A stretch of DNA of 7,164 nucleotides from assembly GCA_017882055.1 (NCBI GenBank), contig JADGQE010000203.1, positions 1-7,164 on the forward strand, in the 5' to 3' direction. The DNA is from Thermoflexales bacterium. GTDB lineage: Bacteria > Chloroflexota > Anaerolineae > Fen-1058. A model generated the notes under the pieces. That model was not told the DNA's origin. It worked only from the letters and a program-made list of their open reading frames with translations, and did not search any database. The position numbers and the translations under genes were made by a program. Positions 1-5,602 of this stretch are shown piece by piece; the first letter of the stretch is position 1, and each line of letters starts with the position of its first letter.

Positions 1-202
1 GCTTTTGCTCGGCCAATTTGCTCACAAATTCATCGACGTCAGGCGCGAGAAAGACCGGAAAATGGAACGCGGCGTCAGGCTGATAGAACTTGCCTCGCTC
101 AGCTTTAGAGAAATCGTATTCGGCTTTCATCGGTTGGCTGCGCGGTACTGCTTTTCTTCGGGGCTTGTTGCTTTGCGGGCGGATATGATTCGAATCTGGC
201 AT
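1..202 (-). CDS. Small antitoxin-like protein, 3' end cut by window edge
   Basis: Sixty-seven codons are visible before the gene runs off the left edge, so the C-terminus is missing. I place the start at 202 because an AGGAGG box (207-212) lies 4 nt upstream. An internal in-frame ATG at 130 has no such box, but it begins the recognisable part, with the motif KAEYDFSKAERGKFYQPDA followed by a beta-strand-like FHFPVFLAPDVDEFV. From memory, small proteins with an EYDFS..xRGKFY opening and a ribbon-helix-helix-like remainder are common in cyanobacteria and Chloroflexota, often beside a toxin gene. That makes an antitoxin role plausible but unproven. The first 24 residues are basic, rich in Arg, Lys and Pro, and probably disordered. 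The gene lies 76 bp downstream of the exporter operon on the same strand, but a promoter of its own suggests separate transcription. Any toxin partner would lie left of the window. Confidence 0.75.
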   Translation of the reverse strand, partial: MPDSNHIRPQSNKPRRKAVPRSQPMKAEYDFSKAERGKFYQPDAAFHFPVFLAPDVDEFVSKLAEQK

Positions 203-206
203 CGCT

Positions 207-212
207 CCTCCT
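207..212 (-). promoter_or_regulatory. Ribosome binding site deciding the start at 202
   Basis: AGGAGG on the minus strand, 4 nt before the ATG at 202. It is the strongest Shine-Dalgarno match near this gene and favours 202 over the in-frame ATG at 130. Confidence 0.7.
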
Positions 213-224
213 CGACCTGTTTTC

Positions 225-233
225 AGTATATCA
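225..233 (-). promoter_or_regulatory. Extended -10 promoter of the antitoxin-like gene
   Basis: Minus-strand TGATATACT contains a TGn extension and the -10 hexamer TATACT, one mismatch from consensus. No good -35 is present at 16-18 bp spacing, as is common for extended -10 promoters. Transcription would begin near 218 and give a short leader containing the AGGAGG box. This suggests the small gene is expressed independently of the exporter operon. Confidence 0.45.
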
Positions 234-278
234 TACTCGACCGCCGAAGTGCCCTGCTAAATCCCCAGCGATTGCGCG

Positions 279-1529
279 CTATTCGTAGCGCAACGCATCA
301 ATCGGATTCAGGCGTGCTGCGCGCATGGCCGGATAGAGTCCCGCGGCTAATCCGACCGCCGCAGAGACGCCCGTCGCCAGCAAAATTGTGACGAGTGAGA
401 TGCTGGCTTGAAATTGATTCGATAGACTGGAAATCCCCACCGCACTCCCCACGCCGATCGCGATCCCGATCGCGCCGCCGAGCAGCGACAGCGTCATGGC
501 TTCGATCAGAAATTGCAGCAGAATATCGCGCCGTTTGGCGCCGATGGCTTTGCGCAAGCCGATTTCACGGGTGCGCTCGGTGACGGTGACCAGCATGATG
601 TTCATCACGCCGATGCCGCCCACCAGCAGCGAAATGCCCGCGATGGCAGAGAGGAAGATCGTAATGGCGGCGCTGATCTGGCCGAAGGTCGAGAGCAAAT
701 CGGACTGGCTGAACACGCCGAAATCGTCTTCATTGCGATACGAGATGTTGTGCCGATCGCGCAGCACGTTGATCGCATCCGTCTTCACCGCTTCGCTCGA
801 GCCGGTTTCGGCCGACTGAATCAGGATGGTCGTAACGCCGGGCAGGCCCGATCGGGCGCGGACATCGCGCAGGTACACGCGCACCGTCGAGATGGGCACG
901 ATGACTTGATTGTCGTCGTTGGAAAACTGGTTGCCGCCGCGTTCTGCGAGGACGCCGATCACGCGGAACGGGATGTCGTTGACTTTGATGTAGCGATCGA
1001 GCGGGCTGGCGTCTTGAGCAAAAAGTTCGTTCAAGACCGTTTGGCCGATGACGGCCACGCGCGCTTGCGCCAATCCGTCATCGTCGTTGATGAAGCGGCC
1101 GCTGATCGTCTTGAGGCTGCGCACGCCGGCGTAGTTAGGCGTCACGCCGCGCACCGTGCTGATCAACTTCGAGTTGCCAAAGCGCACCAGCGCATCGAGT
1201 CGAATCGCAGGCACGGTTCCGGCGGTGTCTTGTACCAACAGCGGATCGGCCAGCGCGCGGGCGTCGCCTTGCGTGAGCGTGGTTTGACTGGCGGCGCTGG
1301 CGATGAACTGCGCGCCGCCCGATTGGGACAGCCTGGGAAACGCGAACAACAAATTGGTACCCAACGCGTTGAATTGGCTGTTGATGAACTTCTCGACGCC
1401 CTGGCCGATGGAGAGCAGCGAGATCACGGCCGACACGCCGATGATGATACCCAGCATCGTCAGCACCGATCGCAGTTTATTGGAAGCCAAGGCGCTGAGT
1501 GCGCCGCGCAGATTGTCAATGAGAATCAT
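279..1529 (-). CDS. MacB/FtsX-family ABC transporter permease (second of a tandem pair)
   Basis: A 416-residue permease without its own ATPase domain, the last gene of the exporter operon. The layout is that of the FtsX/MacB family. A cytoplasmic N-terminal helix (about 3-20, ending SNKLR) leads into a first membrane helix (about 22-43, LTMLGIIIGVSAVISLLS). A large extracytoplasmic MacB-like domain follows (about 45-285, with GRFINDDD and VAVIGQTVL). Three C-terminal membrane helices complete it (about 285-315, 342-366, 377-400), with the conserved coupling segment TERTREIGLRKAIGAKRRDI (318-337) between the first two. It ends with the family's typical AMRAARLNPIDALRYE tail. Such permeases transmit ATP-driven motion across the membrane to an adaptor rather than forming a simple channel. 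The start at 1529 has no clear ribosome binding site, and an in-frame TAA lies a few codons upstream within a heptamer repeat array. It is paralogous to the permease at 1628-2905, with near-identity in the C-terminal half. The substrate cannot be inferred. Confidence 0.93.
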   Translation of the reverse strand: MILIDNLRGALSALASNKLRSVLTMLGIIIGVSAVISLLSIGQGVEKFINSQFNALGTNLLFAFPRLSQSGGAQFIASAASQTTLTQGDARALADPLLVQDTAGTVPAIRLDALVRFGNSKLISTVRGVTPNYAGVRSLKTISGRFINDDDGLAQARVAVIGQTVLNELFAQDASPLDRYIKVNDIPFRVIGVLAERGGNQFSNDDNQVIVPISTVRVYLRDVRARSGLPGVTTILIQSAETGSSEAVKTDAINVLRDRHNISYRNEDDFGVFSQSDLLSTFGQISAAITIFLSAIAGISLLVGGIGVMNIMLVTVTERTREIGLRKAIGAKRRDILLQFLIEAMTLSLLGGAIGIAIGVGSAVGISSLSNQFQASISLVTILLATGVSAAVGLAAGLYPAMRAARLNPIDALRYE

Positions 1530-1542
1530 GAAATGAATATGC

Positions 1543-1623
1543 TTTCGTAATGCGTATTACGTGCTGCGTGTTGCGTATGTCGTATTGCGTATGAAACCCT
1601 ATTACGGAATACGCAGTACGCAA
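1543..1623. repeat. Orientation-switching heptamer array in the gap between the two permeases
   Basis: On the plus strand seven consecutive 7-mers run from 1543 to 1591 (TTTCGTA, ATGCGTA, TTACGTG, CTGCGTG, TTGCGTA, TGTCGTA, TTGCGTA). An 11-bp spacer (1592-1602) follows, then three 7-mers in the opposite orientation (TACGGAA, TACGCAG, TACGCAA; 1603-1623). Arms 1571-1591 and 1603-1623 can pair at 17 of 21 positions, giving a hairpin with an 11-nt loop in the operon transcript. No T-run follows, so it does not look like an intrinsic terminator. The same heptamers recur at 3731-3795. Confidence 0.85.
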
Positions 1624-1627
1624 TAGA

Positions 1628-2905
1628 TCATTCGTGCCTCAAGGCCTCAATCGGATTCAAACGCGCCGCCCGCATCGCCGGATACAGGCCGAAGAACAAA
1701 CCGACGGCGAGCGAGAAACCGGTCGCCAGTAAGACCGAGCCTGGCGCCACCGTCGGCTTGAAGTTCTCGACCAGTTTGCCGATGGCGATGGCCCCGCCGC
1801 TGCCGATGGCAATTCCGATCAACCCGCCCAGCAAAGACAGCGTCATCGCTTCGATCAAGAACTGAAACAAGATGTCGCGCTGTTTGGCGCCGACCGCTTT
1901 GCGCAGGCCGATCTCGTGGGTTCGCTCGGTGACGGTGACCAGCATAATGTTCATAATGCCGATGCCGCCGACGATGAGCGAGATACCCGCAATCGCCGAC
2001 AGGAAGACGGTGACTGCGCCGGTGATCGCGCCGAACGCCGCCAGAAAATCGGCCTGGCTGAATACCGAGAAATCGTCTTCGTCGCGGTACGAGATGTTGT
2101 GTCGATCACGCAGAATGGCTTTAATTTGCTCGGTTGCGGCTGCGCGCCGTGTTTCATCGGTGGGCTGGGTGTAGATGACGGACACGACGGCTTCGCCGGC
2201 TCTGTTTTTGATCGGGAAGAAATCGTTATGCGCCGCCGAGAGCGGAACGTAGATCTGGTTATCGACATCGCCGAAGGACGAACCGCCTTTGGCGGCCAGC
2301 ACGCCGATCACCTTGTAAGCCAACTTATCGATCTTGATGGTTTCGCCGATCGGATACTTGCCATCGGGAAACAAATCCTTCAGTACGGTCTGCCCGATCA
2401 CGGCCACGCGGGCTTTCAGCGACAGATCGGCCTCGCTGATGAAGCGCCCTTCGACGAGGTTCCAGCTGCGAACCACATCGTAACCGGGTGTCACGCCGCC
2501 GATGATGGGATTCGAGACATTGGCGCCGACTGAGGTGGGTGCAGCCGTCTGCACTTCGGGCGCGACGATCGAAACATCCGGCGCGCGAAAGGGATCTTTC
2601 AGGGCATCGGCGTCTTTCAAAGTCAAGGCTGGGCCGATAGCGACGTTGCCTTGCAGTACGGTACTCGGCGGGCCGGACGAGGTATCCTTGGGCGAGCCGG
2701 AAATCACAAACAATAGATCGGTGCCGATACTGCCGAAGGCATCGCCGATGTAGCGTGAGACGCCGTTCCCGACCGAGACCAGCGTAATCACAGCGGCCAC
2801 GCCGATGACAATGCCCAGCATTGTCAGCACGGCGCGCAGTTTGTTCGCCGTCAGCGCGTACAGCGCCATGCGAATATTCTCAGTGATGGAAGCGAAGTTG
2901 AACAT
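1628..2905 (-). CDS. MacB/FtsX-family ABC transporter permease (first of a tandem pair)
   Basis: A 425-residue permease when started at 2905. The open frame continues upstream to an ATG at 2989, but those 28 extra codons translate the repeat array in the gap. The start at 2905 gives an N-terminus (SITENIRMALYALTANKLR) that aligns with the paralogue's start, though no clear ribosome binding site is present. The layout is an N-terminal helix, a first membrane helix (about 26-45), and a large extracytoplasmic domain (about 46-292). Three C-terminal membrane helices follow (about 294-323, 351-376, 389-409), with the conserved TERTHEIGLRKAVGAKQRDI segment (327-346). It ends AMRAARLNPIEALRHE. The extracytoplasmic domain differs from its paralogue mostly between about 66 and 130, where it is rich in Ser, Pro and Thr. 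It lies 108 bp after the ATPase gene. Two non-identical permeases with one ATPase suggest a heterodimeric membrane core. Homodimers of each are also possible. Confidence 0.93.
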   Translation of the reverse strand: MFNFASITENIRMALYALTANKLRAVLTMLGIVIGVAAVITLVSVGNGVSRYIGDAFGSIGTDLLFVISGSPKDTSSGPPSTVLQGNVAIGPALTLKDADALKDPFRAPDVSIVAPEVQTAAPTSVGANVSNPIIGGVTPGYDVVRSWNLVEGRFISEADLSLKARVAVIGQTVLKDLFPDGKYPIGETIKIDKLAYKVIGVLAAKGGSSFGDVDNQIYVPLSAAHNDFFPIKNRAGEAVVSVIYTQPTDETRRAAATEQIKAILRDRHNISYRDEDDFSVFSQADFLAAFGAITGAVTVFLSAIAGISLIVGGIGIMNIMLVTVTERTHEIGLRKAVGAKQRDILFQFLIEAMTLSLLGGLIGIAIGSGGAIAIGKLVENFKPTVAPGSVLLATGFSLAVGLFFGLYPAMRAARLNPIEALRHE

Positions 2906-2919
2906 TGTGTAATGAAATA

Positions 2920-3007
2920 GGTAACTGGTGATTGGTAATTGGGCAATTGGTAATTGAGAAACTGGGCAACCTGTCAACCAGTTGACCAACCCACCAGTTG
3001 ACCAACC
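2920..3007. repeat. Second type of short-repeat array, in the gap between ATPase and permease
   Basis: The plus strand shows near-tandem units GGTAACT, GGTGATT, GGTAATT (2920-2940), then GGGCAATT, GGTAATT and degenerate units to about 2972. The right part switches to the complementary word. A 14-bp direct repeat CCAGTTGACCAACC occurs at 2978-2991 and 2994-3007 with a 16-bp period, and GTCAAC-CA-GTTGAC (2973-2986) is an inverted repeat. The array fills almost the whole gap. It belongs to a different sequence family from the arrays at 1543-1623 and 3731-3795 but shares their 7-bp periodicity and change of orientation. Confidence 0.75.
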
Positions 3008-3013
3008 TCTCCA

Positions 3014-3724
3014 TCACCCTTCAAGTAGCTGATCCATCACTGGCTCGTCGCCGACAATCTGCCCGTCGTGAAGGCGCACGATGCGGCGAGTGTGGCGAGC
3101 GATCATTGGATCATGTGTGACGAATAAGACGGTGATGCCATGCTCGCGATTGAGCCGTTGGAAGATCGCCATAATCTCCGCGCCCGATTTTGAATCGAGA
3201 TTGCCGGTTGGCTCGTCGGCCATGATGATCGACGGATCATTGACCAGCGCACGCGCAATGGCGACACGCTGCTGCTGCCCGCCTGATAATTCGTTGGGCC
3301 GATGGCGGATTCGATCGCCCAGTCCGACCGCTTCGAGCGCCGCCGTGGCCCGCTCGTGACGTTTGCCGTTGCCGGCATAGATCAACGGCAGTTCGACATT
3401 TTGCAGCGCCGTGGTGCGGGGTAATAAATTGAATTGCTGAAACACAAAGCCGATTCTGCGATTGCGAATGTCGGCCAGTGCATTGTCGTTGAGCGAACCG
3501 ACATCGACGCCGGCGAGCCGGTATGTTCCGGACGTGGGCTGATCGAGACAGCCGATGATGTTCATCAGCGTCGATTTGCCTGAGCCGCTCGGTCCCATGA
3601 TGGCGACCAGTTCGCCGGCGCTGATCTTCAGCGAGACACCGCTCAGCGCATGCACTTGCGTATTGCCCATCACGTAGGTTTTGGTAAGGCCGACGATTTC
3701 GATGACCGGTTGTTGAGTGCTCAT
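3014..3724 (-). CDS. ABC exporter ATPase, MacB/LolD/YknY type
   Basis: A 236-residue nucleotide-binding subunit that powers the two permeases encoded downstream. All ABC motifs are intact. Walker A is GPSGSGKST (44-52), the Q-loop lies in FVFQQFNLLP (about 93-102), and the signature is LSGGQQQR (146-153). Walker B is SIIMADEPT (165-173), followed by the D-loop NLDS (175-178) and the switch His in THD (204). The NLLPRTTALQNVELPLIYAG stretch after the Q-loop is characteristic of the MacB/LolD/FtsE-like group that works with FtsX-fold permeases. I choose the start at 3724 (MSTQQPVIEI). The frame stays open to 3760, but those 12 codons come from the heptamer array upstream. Neither start has a good ribosome binding site, so translational coupling to the adaptor gene 80 bp upstream is uncertain. 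Family assignment is firm. The transported substrate is unknown. Confidence 0.95.
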   Translation of the reverse strand: MSTQQPVIEIVGLTKTYVMGNTQVHALSGVSLKISAGELVAIMGPSGSGKSTLMNIIGCLDQPTSGTYRLAGVDVGSLNDNALADIRNRRIGFVFQQFNLLPRTTALQNVELPLIYAGNGKRHERATAALEAVGLGDRIRHRPNELSGGQQQRVAIARALVNDPSIIMADEPTGNLDSKSGAEIMAIFQRLNREHGITVLFVTHDPMIARHTRRIVRLHDGQIVGDEPVMDQLLEG

Positions 3725-3730
3725 AGAAAA

Positions 3731-3795
3731 ATTCGTAATCCGTACTGCGTAATACGTCAATCAGGCTGCACATCAACGGAGTACGCAATACGCAG
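3731..3795. repeat. Orientation-switching heptamer array in the gap between adaptor and ATPase
   Basis: On the plus strand four 7-mers (ATTCGTA, ATCCGTA, CTGCGTA, ATACGTC; 3731-3758) are followed by a 23-bp spacer. Two 7-mers in reverse orientation come next (TACGCAA, TACGCAG; 3782-3795). CTGCGTA, TACGCAA and TACGCAG also occur in the array at 1543-1623, so the two gaps were filled by the same repeat family. The two sides can pair imperfectly (11 of 14 positions). The array runs to within 10 bp of both neighbouring genes. Confidence 0.8.
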
Positions 3796-3804
3796 TAAAT
3801 TCTT

Positions 3805-5175
3805 TCAGCCGCCCAATGATAATCCGCTCTTTTGTGTCACCACCAGTTCATCGCCTTCCTTCACACCGGATACGACTTCGCTTTCATTGGCATTGCGCAG
3901 CCCGGTCGTGATCTCGACTTCTTCGATCTTGGTGTCGGCTCCGTCGCCACGCCGCACGTTGACGTAGGCTTTGCCCGTCGCGCGATCGAGCCGGATTGTC
4001 CAGTTGGGCACGAGCAGCACACCCTCACGCGTCTGGGTAACGATCTCGACGTTGGCGCTCAGGCCGCCGCGCACGGTGGCCTGGGCCGGATCGAGCGCGA
4101 TGACGACTTTGTAAGACACAATGCCGCCGATGTTGGTCGCGGTGGGTGCAATGCGATCGACGCGGCCCGTCAAAGTTTGATCGGGCAGGGCGTCGATGGT
4201 GATCAGCACCGGCTGCTCATTAACCAATGCGCCGATGCTGTTCTCGTCGACGCCGACATCGATGTGGAACGACGAGAGATCGGCCAGCACGAACGCGGGC
4301 TTCAGCCCGCCGACTCCAACCTGTTGTCCTACAGATAGATTGATCTCGGCCAGCGTGCCATCGGACGGCGCGGTAATCGTCGCGTTTTTCAAACGCAGCC
4401 GCGCTTGTTCCAAAGCCAGTTCAGTTTGCTGCACCTGCGCGGCCGCCAGCGCGCGGCTGCGATCATCGCCCAGCAGGCGGCTGAGCGATGATTGTGCTTG
4501 CGCCAATTGCATGCGGGCCGCCGATACTTGCGCCTCATTGCCGCCGCGCTTAATGACTTCGAATTGCAGCTGCGCGATTTGATTGGCCAGCACGGCCTGG
4601 GCGTATTGTGATTTCAAAATATCCATCTTCCAGCCGCCGACCGGCGCGTCTTTGACTTGATCCCATTGCAATTCGGCTTGATGGCGCGACTCATTGGCTG
4701 AATCAGTCTGCAATTTCGCAATCTGCAATTGAAGCGGATCGGGATTGCCTTGCAGCTGCTTGAGGCTGGCCGCAGCGCTGGCTATTGCTGCACGAGCCGC
4801 CGCCAGATCATCAACGCCGGGTGAAACAGTCTGGCTGTATACCAGGCGTTGAGTTGCCAGCGCTTGCTCGGCCTGTTTAACGCTGAGTGCGAGTTCATCC
4901 GTATCCAGGCGGGCCAGCACTGTGCCGGCTTTTACAGCTTCCCCTTCGCTGACGGGAATCTCGACTACGGTGCCTGGTGTGCCGAAGTTGAGCTCAACCT
5001 TGGCGACCGGTGCGATGCTGCCGCTGGCGCTGACCGCAGCCCGAATCGTTCCGCGCGCGACGCGAGCTGTTCGCTCAGTCGACGTTGCAGTTTGTGGCGA
5101 GCGGTTTTGGGCCGCGATCACCGCTGCAACGATCAACACCATGATGATACCCACAAACAACCATCTTCGACGCAT
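3805..5175 (-). CDS. Membrane-fusion (HlyD/MacA/YknX-like) adaptor subunit
   Basis: A 456-residue adaptor and the first gene of the exporter operon. It has an uncleaved N-terminal membrane anchor (about 5-22, after MRRR). The first half of a biotinyl-lipoyl domain follows (about 56-100, with GTPGTVVEIPVSEGEAVKAG). A long, Ala- and Gln-rich coiled-coil hairpin spans about 95-265. The second lipoyl half begins at ITAPSDGTLAEINLSVGQQV (267-286), then a beta-barrel domain (about 300-383) and a membrane-proximal domain to the end (GVKEGDELVV, 437-446). Adaptors of this class bridge the permease periplasmic domains and, in diderm bacteria, a TolC-like outer-membrane channel. None is encoded here, so a monoderm YknX-like role is possible. 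The coiled coil is longer than a minimal MacA-type hairpin. The start at 5175 is supported by GAGGT (5185-5181) 5 nt upstream. The gene is divergent from rex. Confidence 0.93.
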   Translation of the reverse strand: MRRRWLFVGIIMVLIVAAVIAAQNRSPQTATSTERTARVARGTIRAAVSASGSIAPVAKVELNFGTPGTVVEIPVSEGEAVKAGTVLARLDTDELALSVKQAEQALATQRLVYSQTVSPGVDDLAAARAAIASAAASLKQLQGNPDPLQLQIAKLQTDSANESRHQAELQWDQVKDAPVGGWKMDILKSQYAQAVLANQIAQLQFEVIKRGGNEAQVSAARMQLAQAQSSLSRLLGDDRSRALAAAQVQQTELALEQARLRLKNATITAPSDGTLAEINLSVGQQVGVGGLKPAFVLADLSSFHIDVGVDENSIGALVNEQPVLITIDALPDQTLTGRVDRIAPTATNIGGIVSYKVVIALDPAQATVRGGLSANVEIVTQTREGVLLVPNWTIRLDRATGKAYVNVRRGDGADTKIEEVEITTGLRNANESEVVSGVKEGDELVVTQKSGLSLGG

Positions 5176-5214
5176 GCTTTACCTCTTCAAATAAGTTCTG
5201 GATCGAGCGGGAAA

Positions 5215-5220
5215 ATTATA
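5215..5220 (-). promoter_or_regulatory. -10 box of the exporter operon
   Basis: A perfect TATAAT on the minus strand, 40 bp upstream of the adaptor start. No recognisable -35 lies 16-18 bp away (the sequence there is ATGCGC-like), so the promoter may be weak, activator-dependent or served by another sigma factor. No other promoter-like sequence is evident before the operon's downstream genes. Confidence 0.45.
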
Positions 5221-5315
5221 CCTGCTTTGTCCATAACGCGCATCCGGAGAGAGTAAAAATTCAATGCACCACGGTTCTCACATTGTCCATTGACAAACCA
5301 TGAAAAGCCTAATGC

Positions 5316-5472
5316 CGTCATTGCGAGGCCCCGTTTTTGGGCCGACGCCTGGCGGCCCACCGACGCTTCGTGTCGGGCATGGGCAGCAATCTCAAGGCCA
5401 GCGGGAGATTGCTTGCCCATACCCGGCGCTTTGCGCCGGTGGGCCGCCAGGCGCGCTGCGCTCGCAATGACG
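5316..5472. repeat. 157-bp nested palindrome, MITE/REP-like element
   Basis: Three nested stems are visible. The outer arms are 5316-5327 and 5461-5472 (CGTCATTGCGAG and its complement, 12 bp perfect). The middle arms are 5346-5362 and 5437-5453 (17 bp perfect). The apical arms are 5374-5393 and 5405-5425 (one mismatch and one bulged base) around an 11-nt loop. Between the middle and apical stems sit two small side hairpins with 3-nt loops: 5361-5375 (6-bp stem, one wobble) and 5424-5438 (CGGCGC-TTT-GCGCCG). The whole folds like a branched cruciform. From memory, palindromes beginning GTCATTGCGAG and containing GCAATCTC are scattered between genes in many bacteria. I see no transposase and no convincing target-site duplication. 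Confidence 0.85.
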
Positions 5473-5519
5473 CCCTATTGGCGACTTTGTGAGAGCCGTG
5501 TTCAACGCACGGGTAATTC

Positions 5520-5548
5520 TTGCTTCTCGATCTGTTCCGTGGTACGAT
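5520..5548 (+). promoter_or_regulatory. Candidate rex promoter
   Basis: TTGCTT (5520-5525) and TACGAT (5543-5548) are separated by exactly 17 bp. The -10 is preceded by TGG (5540-5542), an extended -10. Transcription would begin near 5555, leaving a leader of about 48 nt with the ribosome binding site. A TTCACAA half-site (5561-5567) just downstream resembles half of the Rex operator, but the second half is missing, so autoregulation is only a possibility. Confidence 0.4.
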
Positions 5549-5602
5549 TACGTCTACTTCTTCACAAACTTGCGCCAGACTTCATTATAAGGGGGGACGA
5601 GG

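Larger units (their letters stand above)
5176..5602. other. Divergent intergenic region between the exporter operon and rex
   Basis: This 427-bp gap contains no credible gene. It holds the adaptor ribosome binding site and -10 box on the left, a 157-bp branched palindrome in the middle, and a candidate rex promoter and ribosome binding site on the right. A minus-strand open frame of 77 codons (5187-5420) crosses half of the palindrome and is not believable as a gene. Confidence 0.7.

Noticed and set aside
513..1550. Plus-strand open frame of 345 codons
   Set aside because: It lies antisense to an unmistakable permease, has an unnatural composition rich in His, Ala, Asp and Arg, and resembles no family. 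It is a by-product of codon bias on the other strand. The plus-strand frames at 1916-2533 and 3832-4338 are rejected for the same reason.
1543..1623. CRISPR array
   Set aside because: The repeat unit is 7 bp with no unique spacers, and no cas genes are present.
1571..1623. Intrinsic terminator formed by the heptamer hairpin
   Set aside because: No T-run follows the hairpin on the minus strand and several stem positions mismatch, so termination before the last permease is not supported.
5283..5296. TTGTC-CATT-GACAA inverted repeat as a regulator site for the exporter
   Set aside because: Only 5 bp per arm and about 65 bp upstream of the -10 box. Symmetry this short is expected by chance.
5187..5420. 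Minus-strand open frame of 77 codons upstream of the adaptor
   Set aside because: Its first half is one arm of the 157-bp palindrome and its end overlaps the adaptor promoter. No protein-like features are seen.
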